Below, in pieces: positions 1 through 9,041 of a stretch of 64,000 nt of DNA (its first letter is position 1; each line of letters opens with the position of its first letter). A model generated the notes under the pieces. That model worked only from the letters and a program-made list of their open reading frames with translations, was not told where the DNA came from and did no database searches. Both the position numbers and the translations under genes were made by a program. Source of the DNA: Butyrivibrio sp. WCD3002 (GTDB lineage: Bacteria > Bacillota > Clostridia > Lachnospirales > Lachnospiraceae); contig NZ_AUJO01000016.1 in assembly GCF_000424265.1 (NCBI RefSeq), forward strand, positions 1 through 64,000. The letters run 5' to 3'.

Positions 1-585
1 GTCATAGTACTCAGATACAAATGTATCTCCTCCGTTAATGATTACCTTACCTCTTCCGGACAGTCCCTTCAATATAATTTCAAGGCCATTGTAAATATCA
101 GGAGCAAATGCAGCGTCCCTATACATATAGTAGACATCTACATTATCGACAAAAAATCCGTCAACTCCTGTTGCCTTAATCCTGACTGAAAGATCATTTA
201 GAATGAAATCCTGCCATTTCTTCTGAGATACATCAACCCATCGCTCATCTTCCCAGTTCTCATAAACATCGAGCATAACATCCCTGAAGTTATCGTAATA
301 GTCTCTGTAATTTTCAATTGCTCCGACATTTATATAGCTGTATACCTTATGACCTGCCTTCCTGAGTTTACGTATATCTTCTTTTGTAAAATCATTCTGA
401 GCATCTATCACTACAGTCCTGTACCCGGCCAGTTTCTTCATGGTCTTCTTATTACTGTTAAGGCTAAGAAATACACCGTAATCATTTGCAAAGTTTTTCT
501 TAGCTGATACTGTAGTGGCTGTTACTGCCAAAATCCCCACAAGCATCATAAGTGCAAGTACTGATGCTGTAAGCCTTTTTCTCAT
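1..585 (-). CDS. Secreted GH114-like protein (endo-alpha-1,4-polygalactosaminidase family), 3' end outside window
   Basis: The reading frame is open from the window edge to an ATG at 585; 195 codons are visible. The N-terminus is a signal peptide: basic MRKR, then a hydrophobic stretch, then VSA-KK as a probable cleavage site. The mature part resembles the TM1410/GH114 (polygalactosaminidase-like) barrel. It has an early strand ending VVIDAQNDF, then YSYINVGAIENYRDYY, a W-x-D strand (ERWVDVS), and the acidic strand GFFVDNVDVYYMY. The family hydrolyses or binds galactosamine-rich exopolysaccharide. I chose the ATG at 585 over the one at 591 because AAGGG lies six bases upstream of it. Family assignment is by motif pattern only and the C-terminal half is not visible. 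The gene is divergent from ylmH. Confidence 0.7.
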   Translation of the reverse strand, partial: MRKRLTASVLALMMLVGILAVTATTVSAKKNFANDYGVFLSLNSNKKTMKKLAGYRTVVIDAQNDFTKEDIRKLRKAGHKVYSYINVGAIENYRDYYDNFRDVMLDVYENWEDERWVDVSQKKWQDFILNDLSVRIKATGVDGFFVDNVDVYYMYRDAAFAPDIYNGLEIILKGLSGRGKVIINGGDTFVSEYYD

Positions 586-739
586 ATTCATCCCTTGCTA
601 TCATAATATTAAAAAATTAATCTTTTTAATCAAAACTTATTATACCATAAAGATGCTGTTAATTTCCTACGGCATTCCAATTATCCTCTATAATTCTAAA
701 ATATCACCGCATCCACGACAAGATACCACCTTCAAATTG

Positions 740-768
740 TTGACATTTATCAGCATAAAATATAGATT
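740..768 (+). promoter_or_regulatory. Promoter of ylmH, apparently giving a leaderless mRNA
   Basis: TTGACA at 740-745, a 17-base spacer and TAGATT at 763-768. The expected transcription start, about 7 bases downstream, coincides with the ATG at 775. No Shine-Dalgarno sequence precedes that ATG. Confidence 0.55.
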
Positions 769-774
769 AAAAAA

Positions 775-1575
775 ATGGACAACGAAAGATTATTATTGGG
801 ACGAATTAAAGATCTGGCCAGACGGGCCTATGAAAACAACTACGTAACGCACACTGATTTTCTCTCACAATCAGAGCTCTATGACGTGACTTCGCTATGC
901 GTATCAAATGGACTTATTACCGGAGAAAATCAGATTGAAGGTGTGGATTACTGCATTTACGGCGGAATAGAAGATCCGGAAAGAGCAGTTATCTGTTTTC
1001 TTCCATCATATCTGGATTCCGAAGCCTTCCTATTACAGGAGCGCTCTGAATGCGACGTGGTAAGCTGTATTCTGATAGAACCTGCTAACAGAAAATTTGC
1101 CGACGAACTGACTCACAGGGATTTTCTTGGTTCACTTATGAATCTTGGAATAGAGCGAAACAGAATCGGAGATATAAGAACGGACCAGACAAAGGGCTAC
1201 GTATTTGTCATGAAGGATGTGGCCGCACTTATATGTGATGAGCTTTGCAGAATAAAACATACCACCGTAAAGTGTAAAGAAGTTCCCGTTTCCGAATGTG
1301 ATATCATTCCGGAATTCAGAATCCTTGAAGGCACCGTTTCTTCCGAAAGACTAGATGCAATTCTCGCTCTTGTCTACAAGCTAAGCAGAAGTAAGGCTCA
1401 GGACCTTGTGGAATCAGAATCTGTTTTTGTCGATGGAAAAACTGCCCACAGCGGTGGCTATGACCTCAAGGAAGGCTCACGGGTCTCCGTAAGAGGCTAT
1501 GGCAAATTCATATATGACGGTGTACAAAAAGCCACCCGTAAAGGGCGGCTCTCCGTAAAAATCAAGGTGTATTGA
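775..1575 (+). CDS. ylmH: YlmH-type S4-domain RNA-binding protein
   Basis: The 266-residue protein has the length and layout of the YlmH family: an N-terminal segment, a central domain (EFRILEGTVSSERLDA marks the transition), and a C-terminal S4 RNA-binding domain at about 185-260 with SRSKAQDLVESESVFVDGK. YlmH proteins bind ribosomal/tRNA complexes and in Bacillus act in rescue of stalled 50S subunits and near the division operon. Here the gene is monocistronic and not next to sepF or divIVA. Only A-rich DNA precedes the ATG; a TTG at about codon 7 is a less likely alternative start. Function is from family membership. Confidence 0.85.
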   Translation: MDNERLLLGRIKDLARRAYENNYVTHTDFLSQSELYDVTSLCVSNGLITGENQIEGVDYCIYGGIEDPERAVICFLPSYLDSEAFLLQERSECDVVSCILIEPANRKFADELTHRDFLGSLMNLGIERNRIGDIRTDQTKGYVFVMKDVAALICDELCRIKHTTVKCKEVPVSECDIIPEFRILEGTVSSERLDAILALVYKLSRSKAQDLVESESVFVDGKTAHSGGYDLKEGSRVSVRGYGKFIYDGVQKATRKGRLSVKIKVY

Positions 1576-1590
1576 GATTATAAAATCTCA

Positions 1591-2805
1591 TTACATCTTT
1601 TTTATTCTTTCAATTGCTTCGATTGTATTTTCCTTACTTCCAAAGCCTGTAAGCCTAAAGTAATGTTCACCGCCGGGGCCAAAGCCTGATCCGGGGGTAC
1701 CAACTACATTTGCCTTCTCCAAAAGCATATCAAAGAACTCCCAGCTGGTCATATTATCCGGAGTTCTAAGCCAGATATAAGGAGCATTCACGCCACCTGA
1801 CACCTCATAGCCGGCATCCCTTAAACCATCATGGATATATTTTGCATTCCACATATAATAAGCAATCTGCTCCTTAACCTGCTTCATACCCTCTTCGGAA
1901 TAAACTGCTTCTCCGGCTCTCTGAATGATGTATGGCGCACCGTTATACTTGGTTCCATGTCTTCTTGCCCATAAAGGCCAAAGCTCCTCGCCACCTGTTT
2001 TAAGCTGCTTTGGAATAACTGTATAGCCAAGTCTCAGACCGGTGAATCCGGCAGTCTTTGAGAATGATCTAAATTCTATGGCGCAATCCTTTGCTCCCTC
2101 GCACTCATAGATACTGTGAGGAACATTATCTTCGGAAATATATGCTTCATAGGCTGCATCATAGAGAATTATGGAATCATTCTTATTTGCATAGTCCACA
2201 AACTCCTGCAGCTTTTCCTTTGAAATGACAGCTCCAGTCGGATTGTTAGGAAAGCACAGATAAATAAGATCCGGAACCTCTTCGGGAAGCTCTGGTGCAA
2301 AGCCGTTCTCAGCCTTGCAGGGCATGTAAATTACGCCCTTATATCTGTCAGCAGCTGCATCAAACTCGCCTGTTCTTCCGGCCATGACATTGGAATCAAC
2401 ATAGACAGGATAAACGGGATCGCATACTGCGATCACATTATCAAGCCCGAAAATCTCCTGTATATTACCGCAGTCACACTTAGCTCCGTCGGAAACAAAA
2501 ATCTCGTCCGGTGAAATATCGCATCCCCTTGCCTTAAAATCCTTTTCAGAAATAACATTTCTAAGGAACTCATATCCAAGATCCGGAGCATATCCCCTAA
2601 AGGTAGAGGGATCAGCCATCTCATCAACAGCGCTGTGAAGTACCTCGATCACCTTAGGCGCGATAGGTCTTGTAACATCGCCGATACCAAGTCTGATAAT
2701 CTTTGCATCCGGATTTGCTTCGCTATACGCGGCAACCTTTTTTGCTATTCTGGAAAAAAGATAGCTTCCCGGAAGCTTTAAATAATTTTTGTTTATTGTA
2801 GCCAT
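1591..2805 (-). CDS. dapL: LL-diaminopimelate aminotransferase
   Basis: Pyridoxal-phosphate aminotransferase of 404 residues. It converts tetrahydrodipicolinate plus glutamate directly to LL-diaminopimelate, a one-step bypass of the succinylase or acetylase routes to lysine and peptidoglycan. The family signature [12 protein letters not shown] at the N-terminus, [16 protein letters not shown] and the PLP lysine in [14 protein letters not shown] are all present. It lies downstream of gltD but has its own promoter and attenuator. Its glutamate donor is made by the adjacent GOGAT. The ATG at 2805 matches family N-termini, but the nearest good Shine-Dalgarno (GAGGAG) is about 15 bases upstream and abuts an out-of-frame ATG at 2819. 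Confidence 0.95.
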   Translation of the reverse strand: MATINKNYLKLPGSYLFSRIAKKVAAYSEANPDAKIIRLGIGDVTRPIAPKVIEVLHSAVDEMADPSTFRGYAPDLGYEFLRNVISEKDFKARGCDISPDEIFVSDGAKCDCGNIQEIFGLDNVIAVCDPVYPVYVDSNVMAGRTGEFDAAADRYKGVIYMPCKAENGFAPELPEEVPDLIYLCFPNNPTGAVISKEKLQEFVDYANKNDSIILYDAAYEAYISEDNVPHSIYECEGAKDCAIEFRSFSKTAGFTGLRLGYTVIPKQLKTGGEELWPLWARRHGTKYNGAPYIIQRAGEAVYSEEGMKQVKEQIAYYMWNAKYIHDGLRDAGYEVSGGVNAPYIWLRTPDNMTSWEFFDMLLEKANVVGTPGSGFGPGGEHYFRLTGFGSKENTIEAIERIKKM

Positions 2806-2854
2806 AATAAATTTTTCATACTCCTCTCTTAATATATTTCTCTGTTAGTTTCCA

Positions 2855-2906
2855 CAAAAAAGCAAAAAGGCGCCTTAGAGCTATCACTCTAAGACGCCTT
2901 TGTCTT
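2855..2906 (-). promoter_or_regulatory. dapL leader attenuator: six-base-loop hairpin overlapping an intrinsic terminator
   Basis: Terminator: 14-bp stem (arms 2867-2880 and 2887-2900, loop 2881-2886) followed on the minus strand by a T-rich run. Alternative hairpin: AAGAC/GTCTT arms at 2891-2906 enclosing the loop AAAGGC, with A at position 1 and G at position 4. It uses part of the terminator's 5' arm, so the two folds exclude one another. It starts within about 10 bases of the predicted transcription start. The terminator can also end gltD transcripts. The geometry matches the hexaloop recognised by ANTAR antiterminators, but the usual second hairpin was not found. Confidence 0.7.
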
Positions 2907-2917
2907 CATCAAGTTAC

Positions 2918-2946
2918 ATCTTACCTTCATGAAAACATATTGTCAA
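2918..2946 (-). promoter_or_regulatory. dapL promoter
   Basis: On the minus strand, TTGACA (2946-2941), a 17-base spacer and TAAGAT (2923-2918). It begins immediately after the gltD stop codon, so dapL can be transcribed independently of the gltBD transcript. Confidence 0.75.
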
Positions 2947-2947
2947 A

Positions 2948-4435
2948 TTATAGATTTGAATATCCCATAAGGAATTCATCTACTTCTACAGCGCAGGCTC
3001 TGCCTTCTGCAATGGCCCATACTACAAGGGACTGGCCTCTGTGCATGTCTCCTGCTGAGAATATTTTTGTACCTTCAATATGATAACCATTCTCATTTGT
3101 AACCACAACACCTCTCTGATTTCTCTTTACATCAAAGGCATCAGCGGAATAATCCTCACATCCGATGAAGCCCGCAGCGATAAGAAGAATATCGCACTTA
3201 AGCTTTTTCTCAGAGCCCTTCACTTCGGTAAGCTTGCCATCCTTGAAGGTGACCTTAACGGTTTCTATCTCTTTGATAGCACCCTTTTTATCTGTAGTTA
3301 TACTCTTAACTGTGGTCTCATATACTCTTGGATCATCACCAAAAACATGGATTGCCTCCTCGTGACCATAGTCTGTTTTAAGAGTCCTTGGCCACTCCGG
3401 CCAGGGATTGTTCTGTGCTCTTTCTACAGGTGGCTTTGGCATCATCTCAAGTGCAGTTACACTTTTTGCACCATGTCTTAATACAGTACCGATACAGTCG
3501 TTACCTGTATCACCGCCGCCGACGATCACAACATTTTTACCTGCTGCATCTATGTAACCACCATGCTTTTTAAGTGCCTCTACGGATCTGTCCTCAGAAT
3601 CCATAAGGGCCTTTGTGGTCTGAGTAAGGAAATCAACCGCAAAATAAACGCCCTTTACACTGGCAGGATCTGCCGCAGGAATTGGTCTTGCCTTTTTGGA
3701 TCCGCAACATAAAACGACCGCGTCGTAGTCTTTAAGAAGTCCTGCTGCCTCCTTCTTTTTTACATCCACGCCTGCATGGAAAACAACTCCCTCTTCTTCC
3801 ATCAGTGCTCTTCTTCTCTTTATAACGCTCTTATCAAGCTTCATATTGGGGATTCCGTACATGAGAAGCCCGCCGATCTCATCCTCTCTTTCAAACACCT
3901 CTACCGTGTGTCCCCTGTGATTAAGCTCATCTGCAACTGCAAGGCCCGAAGGTCCGCTTCCAACTACTGCCACCTTTTTACCGCTTCTGATCTCCGGTAT
4001 TCTGGGTGTTATGTATCCATGATTAAAAGCTGTCTCTATCAGGAAAAGCTCATTATCATGAACTGTAACCGCGTCTCCGTTTTGTCCGCACATGCAGGCT
4101 TTTTCACAAAGTGCGGGGCACACGCGTCCGGTAAATTCCGGAAAATTACTGGTCTTACGAAGTCTTGCAAAAGCATGATTATCATGACCTCTGTAAATCT
4201 CATCATTCCATTCCGGTATCAGATTATGAAGAGGGCACCCTGTCACCATACCGCCAAGGTTCATGGCTGACTGGCAAAAGGGAACACCGCAGTTCATACA
4301 CCTTGCTGCCTGCTTTCTTCTCTCGTCGGGGATAAGAGGCTTATGAAATTCTTCAAAATTTTTAAGCCTCTCAGCAGGCGAAACATCCTTATTATTTGTT
4401 CTTTTATATTCAAGAAATCCTGTATCTTTTCCCAT
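2948..4435 (-). CDS. gltD: Glutamate synthase (NADPH) small subunit
   Basis: 495 residues, the normal GltD length. It passes electrons from NADPH through FAD and iron-sulfur clusters to the large subunit. Visible motifs are the N-terminal cysteine cluster ARCMNCGVPFCQ with further cysteines at RVCPALCEKACMCG, the FAD-binding VAVVGSGPSGLA at about 151-162, the NADPH-binding VVIVGGGDTGND at about 300, and the C-terminal FAD segment IFSAGDMHRGQSLVVWAI. The start has AGGAG eight bases upstream. It lies 17 bases downstream of gltB, so the subunits are co-transcribed and probably coupled. Confidence 0.97.
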   Translation of the reverse strand: MGKDTGFLEYKRTNNKDVSPAERLKNFEEFHKPLIPDERRKQAARCMNCGVPFCQSAMNLGGMVTGCPLHNLIPEWNDEIYRGHDNHAFARLRKTSNFPEFTGRVCPALCEKACMCGQNGDAVTVHDNELFLIETAFNHGYITPRIPEIRSGKKVAVVGSGPSGLAVADELNHRGHTVEVFEREDEIGGLLMYGIPNMKLDKSVIKRRRALMEEEGVVFHAGVDVKKKEAAGLLKDYDAVVLCCGSKKARPIPAADPASVKGVYFAVDFLTQTTKALMDSEDRSVEALKKHGGYIDAAGKNVVIVGGGDTGNDCIGTVLRHGAKSVTALEMMPKPPVERAQNNPWPEWPRTLKTDYGHEEAIHVFGDDPRVYETTVKSITTDKKGAIKEIETVKVTFKDGKLTEVKGSEKKLKCDILLIAAGFIGCEDYSADAFDVKRNQRGVVVTNENGYHIEGTKIFSAGDMHRGQSLVVWAIAEGRACAVEVDEFLMGYSNL

Positions 4436-4452
4436 TGTTTTTGCTCCTGTTT

Positions 4453-7400
4453 TTATGATAGCTCTTTAAATGCCTCAAGTACTGCGTGTTCATGATCCAT
4501 TCCCTGCTCCTCGTGCCTTCCGATAGCTGTAAGCATCTTCTGGTAATCGTTAGGAACTATCTTTTTAAAATCAGGAATATAATCATCAAAATTATCTAAA
4601 ATCTCACGGCCGTACTCTGAACCCGTCTCCTTTACGTAATCCTCAAGAATTCCGTATAGTTCAGCTATATCATATTTTTCAGTAAGCTCACAAAGTGAAG
4701 CCATATCCTTGTTCATGCGAAGGTAAAGAGTATGCTCCTTATCAAGTACATAAGCAATACCACCGCTCATGCCGGCTGCAAAATTCTTTCCTGTCATTCC
4801 AAGTATTACAGCTCTACCGCCTGTCATATACTCAAGGCCATGATCGCCACAGCCTTCTGAAACAGCAATTGCTCCTGAATTTCTTACACAGAATCTCTCT
4901 CCTGCAATACCGCAGACATAAGCCTTACCTGCTGTTGCACCATAGAGTGCAACGTTACCTATGATGATGTTTTCATGGGCCTTATAGGTAGCTTTTGTTG
5001 CAGGTCTCACTATTACCTTACCGCCTGACAAGCCTTTTCCAAAACCGTCATTGGCATCACCGTAAAGCTTTATAGTCACACCCTTTGGAAGGAATGCACC
5101 AAAGGACTGACCTCCGCCTCCATGTGCTTCTATCATCACAGAGTCATCCGGAAGGGTATTCTGGTAATCTGCAGTAACCCTGCTGCCAAGAAGAGTTCCG
5201 AAGCTTCTGTCCGTACTTGATACATCAACCTTAATATGAGCATTCTTATCCTTCTCATAGGCAGGTATCAGTACCTTAGAATCCAGTGTTTTTTCAAGGG
5301 CAAAATCATAAACATCTGCAGGATCAAAATGGTTTTTCTCAGGACTTGTATATGCCTTATTAAGAATTCTGCTAAGGTCAGCGGCATCCTTACATCTTGC
5401 ATCAGAAACCGCTCTCATCTTAAGGCAGTCTGTTCTACCAACCATATCTGTAAGCTTTCTAAAGCCAAGCTCACTCATGATCTCGCGAAGCTGTCTTGCA
5501 ACAAAGAGCATGAAGTTCATTACGTATTCAGGCTTTCCTGCAAATCTCTTTCTAAGCTCTTCGTTCTGAGTAGCTATACCAACAGGACATGTATCCTTGG
5601 AGCATACTCTCATCATCATGCAGCCCATACATACAAGGGGCGCTGTAGCAAAGCCAAATTCCTCTGCTCCAAGGAGTGCTGCAATAGCAACATCCCTACC
5701 TGTCATCAGCTTACCGTCTGTCTCAAGAACGACTCTGCTTCTAAGGCCGTTATCAAGAAGTGACTGATGTGCTTCGCTGATACCAAGCTCCCAGGGAAGT
5801 CCTGCATGATGAACTGAGGATGAAGGAGCGGCACCTGTTCCTCCGTCATAACCTGACACAAGGATTACCTGTGCACCTGCTTTTGCAACACCTGAAGCAA
5901 TAGTTCCAACACCTGCCTCAGATACCAGCTTAACCGAAATACGTGCCTTATCATTGGCATTTTTAAGATCGTAGATAAGCTGCGCAAGATCTTCGATCGA
6001 GTAAATATCATGGTGCGGCGGAGGTGAAATAAGTGCTACGCCGGGAGTTGAAAAACGAGTTGCTGCAACCCAGGGGTATACTTTTTTACCGGGAAGATGT
6101 CCGCCTTCACCGGGTTTTGCGCCCTGTGCCATCTTTATCTGAATCTCTTTTGCGCTCTGAAGATACTGGCTTGTTACACCAAATCTTCCTGATGCCACCT
6201 GCTTAACAGCACTGTTTTTCTCAGTTCCAAAGCGAGCTGCATCCTCACCGCCTTCACCGGTGTTTGATTTTCCGCCAAGTCTGTTCATGGCGATTGCAAG
6301 AGTTTCGTGTGCTTCCTTTGAAAGTGAGCCGTAGGACATGGCGCCAGTCTGGAAACGCTTTACAATCTCTTCCTCGCTCTCAACCTCATCAAGGGGTACA
6401 GGCTCTTTTGCAGGTACAAATGAAAGGAGTGCCCTAAGTGTATGAGGTCTTGATTCATCATCAACCATCTGAGTGTACTGTCTGAACATATCGTAGTCAC
6501 CCTCTCTGACAGATCTCTGGAGAGTAACGATTGTCTTTGGACTGTACATGTGATCTTCTTTATCTTCGCCGCTTCTAAGAGCATGGAAACCGATGGAATC
6601 AAGGCTTGAATCCGTGGAAAGTCCAAGGGGATCAAATGCTCTGTTATGACGAAATTCCACGTCCTCACCGATCTCATTTATACCGATTCCGCCTACACGG
6701 CTTGTGGTTCCGGTAAAGTATTTATCAACAAGCTCCTTTGAAAGACCAATCGCCTCAAAGATTCTGGCTGACTGATATGACTGAAGTGTGGATATACCCA
6801 TTTTTGCAGCTATCTTAACAACGCCGCTAAGAAGTGCCTTATTATAATCTGCTATTGCAGTGTGATAGTCTTTATCCAGTATTCCTATATCTATAAGCTC
6901 TGCTATACACTCCTGAGCAAGATAAGGATGAATTGCTCTTGCACCAAAACCAAGCAGTGTTGCGATCTGATGAACATCTCTGGGCTCACCGCTCTCAAGA
7001 ATGAGAGAAACTACCGTGCGCTGCTTTGTTCTTACAAGATGCTGCTCCACTGATGACACAGCAAGAAGTGATGGTATAGGCATGTGGTTTTCATCAACTC
7101 CTCTGTCTGAGAGAATGATGATATTAACGCCGTCTGCCACAGCTCTGTCCACAGAAACATCAAGCTGCTCCAGTGCTCTTTCAACAGGAGTATTCTTGTA
7201 ATAAAGAAGTGAGATTTTCCTTACCTTAAATCCCGGCTGATCCAGTGATTCTATTTTCATAAGATCAACGCCTGTAAGAATCGGGTTGTTAACCTCAAGC
7301 ACTCTGCAGTTATCGCTCTTTTCCTTAAGAAGATTGCCGTCAGATCCGATGTAAACCGTTGTATCCGTTACAACCTTCTCTCTAAGTGAATCGATGGGCG

Positions 7401-8937
7401 GATTTGTAACCTGCGCAAAAAGCTGCTTAAAATAACAAAACAGCGGCTGATGATGCTTTGAAAGCATGGCAAGCGGAATATCCGTACCCATGGAAACTGT
7501 AGGCTCGATGCCATTCATTGCCATAGGCATGATCTGATTTTTCACATCCTCATAGGAATATCCGAACACCTTGTAGAGCTTATCCCTCATAACCTGTGTG
7601 TGGGTCGGGATCTTTTTATTCGGAATATTAAGTGAATCCAGATGAAGGAGATATCTGTCAAGCCACTCACCGTAGGGTCTTGCCTTGGAATACTTCTCCT
7701 TACACTCCTCATCAGAGATTATGCGGCCTTCTCTGGTATCAACAAGGAGCATATGTCCCGGTGAAAGTCTGGATTTTTTCAGAATGTTCTCCTCGGGAAT
7801 ATCAAGCACGCCAACCTCGGAAGCCAGAATAAGTCTGCCATCCTTAGTCACATAGTATCTGGAAGGACGAAGACCGTTTCTGTCGAGAGTTGCTCCGAAT
7901 ACTTCGCCGTCTGTGAAAAGAACAGCCGCAGGGCCATCCCAGGGCTCCATCATGGTTGCATAATAGTGATAGAAATCCTTCCTGTCCTTATCCATGAAAT
8001 CGTTGTGCTTCCAAGGCTCAGGAATAGTAAGCATCATGGCAAGAGGAAGATCCATGCCATTCATATATAAAAACTCAAGAGTGTTATCCAGCATCGCAGA
8101 GTCTGAACCCGAAGATGCGATCACGGGATAAACCTTACCAAGATCATCCCCGAAAACATCGGAATCCATGGTCTCTTCACGAGCCAGCATTCTGTCACTA
8201 TTACCGCGGATGGTATTGATCTCACCGTTGTGGGCGATCATCCTGTATGGATGAGCTCTCTGCCACGAAGGTGTCGTATTGGTTGAAAATCTGCTGTGCA
8301 CCATGGCAACAGCTGTATGATAATCCGGTGATAATAAATCTCCGTAGAAATTTCTAAGCTGACCTACAAGGAACATGCCCTTGTATACAATAGTTCTGGA
8401 TGAAAACGAACAGATATAGGTATCCTCAGAAGACTTTTCATACTCTCTTCTAAGGCAGTAGAGACGTCTGTCAAAATCAATACCCCTCTGAACATCTAAA
8501 GGTCTCTCAACAAAGCACTGGCAAATATAAGGCATGCAGTTTCTTGCCACCTCACCAAGGATTTCAGGATGAATCTCCACGTCCCTCCATCCAAGAACCT
8601 TAAGGCCTTCCTTTTCTGCAATTACTTCAAGCATGCGCTTTGCGAACATTCTTTTCATGGAATCCTGGGGAAAGAAGAACATACCAATTCCATAGTCCCC
8701 GGCTTTCTTCAGCTTGATACCAATCTTAGCAGCTTCCTTTGAAAAGAATTTATGGGATATCTGAATAAGGATGCCTACACCATCTCCGACTTTACCTGTA
8801 GCATCCTTACCTGCTCTGTGTTCAAGTTTCTCTACTATGGAAAGAGCATCATCTAAAACCTTATTATCTGCACTTCCGTCTATATTGATGACTGCACCGA
8901 TACCGCAGGCATCACGTTCGTTCATCCAAGTATTCAT
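4453..8937 (-). CDS. gltB: Glutamate synthase (NADPH) large subunit
   Basis: 1494 residues, matching bacterial GltB. It makes two glutamates from glutamine and 2-oxoglutarate. A class II amidotransferase domain begins at Cys11 (ACGIGAV), which becomes the N-terminal nucleophile after removal of ten residues. Central and FMN-binding synthase domains follow (GEGGHLPGKKVYPWVA, VSGYDGGTGAAP). The 3Fe-4S cysteines are in CMGCMMMRVCSKDTCPVG and the C-terminal beta-helix starts around GGGGQSFGAF. GAGGAG lies nine bases upstream of the ATG. Together with the upstream glnN it forms the GS-GOGAT cycle. Confidence 0.98.
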   Translation of the reverse strand: MNTWMNERDACGIGAVINIDGSADNKVLDDALSIVEKLEHRAGKDATGKVGDGVGILIQISHKFFSKEAAKIGIKLKKAGDYGIGMFFFPQDSMKRMFAKRMLEVIAEKEGLKVLGWRDVEIHPEILGEVARNCMPYICQCFVERPLDVQRGIDFDRRLYCLRREYEKSSEDTYICSFSSRTIVYKGMFLVGQLRNFYGDLLSPDYHTAVAMVHSRFSTNTTPSWQRAHPYRMIAHNGEINTIRGNSDRMLAREETMDSDVFGDDLGKVYPVIASSGSDSAMLDNTLEFLYMNGMDLPLAMMLTIPEPWKHNDFMDKDRKDFYHYYATMMEPWDGPAAVLFTDGEVFGATLDRNGLRPSRYYVTKDGRLILASEVGVLDIPEENILKKSRLSPGHMLLVDTREGRIISDEECKEKYSKARPYGEWLDRYLLHLDSLNIPNKKIPTHTQVMRDKLYKVFGYSYEDVKNQIMPMAMNGIEPTVSMGTDIPLAMLSKHHQPLFCYFKQLFAQVTNPPIDSLREKVVTDTTVYIGSDGNLLKEKSDNCRVLEVNNPILTGVDLMKIESLDQPGFKVRKISLLYYKNTPVERALEQLDVSVDRAVADGVNIIILSDRGVDENHMPIPSLLAVSSVEQHLVRTKQRTVVSLILESGEPRDVHQIATLLGFGARAIHPYLAQECIAELIDIGILDKDYHTAIADYNKALLSGVVKIAAKMGISTLQSYQSARIFEAIGLSKELVDKYFTGTTSRVGGIGINEIGEDVEFRHNRAFDPLGLSTDSSLDSIGFHALRSGEDKEDHMYSPKTIVTLQRSVREGDYDMFRQYTQMVDDESRPHTLRALLSFVPAKEPVPLDEVESEEEIVKRFQTGAMSYGSLSKEAHETLAIAMNRLGGKSNTGEGGEDAARFGTEKNSAVKQVASGRFGVTSQYLQSAKEIQIKMAQGAKPGEGGHLPGKKVYPWVAATRFSTPGVALISPPPHHDIYSIEDLAQLIYDLKNANDKARISVKLVSEAGVGTIASGVAKAGAQVILVSGYDGGTGAAPSSSVHHAGLPWELGISEAHQSLLDNGLRSRVVLETDGKLMTGRDVAIAALLGAEEFGFATAPLVCMGCMMMRVCSKDTCPVGIATQNEELRKRFAGKPEYVMNFMLFVARQLREIMSELGFRKLTDMVGRTDCLKMRAVSDARCKDAADLSRILNKAYTSPEKNHFDPADVYDFALEKTLDSKVLIPAYEKDKNAHIKVDVSSTDRSFGTLLGSRVTADYQNTLPDDSVMIEAHGGGGQSFGAFLPKGVTIKLYGDANDGFGKGLSGGKVIVRPATKATYKAHENIIIGNVALYGATAGKAYVCGIAGERFCVRNSGAIAVSEGCGDHGLEYMTGGRAVILGMTGKNFAAGMSGGIAYVLDKEHTLYLRMNKDMASLCELTEKYDIAELYGILEDYVKETGSEYGREILDNFDDYIPDFKKIVPNDYQKMLTAIGRHEEQGMDHEHAVLEAFKELS

Positions 8938-8979
8938 AATAAATAAAAGCTCCTCAAAATTTTAAACTCTGTATGCCAC

Positions 8980-9012
8980 CTCACCCGGTCAGGAGAACCT
9001 GGGCCGGGTGAG
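8980..9012 (-). promoter_or_regulatory. Intercistronic hairpin between glnN and gltB
   Basis: CTCACCCGG (8980-8988) and CCGGGTGAG (9004-9012) form a perfect 9-bp stem with an inner AGG/CCT pairing. No T-run follows on either strand, so it is not a classical terminator. It may stabilise or set processing of the glnN-gltB transcript. Confidence 0.6.
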
Positions 9013-9041
9013 ACGTACATTATTAGAAAAAATATGAAAGG

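Noticed and set aside
8980..9012. GC-rich hairpin as an intrinsic terminator between glnN and gltB
   Set aside because: No T-run on either strand, and gltB has no recognisable promoter of its own after it.
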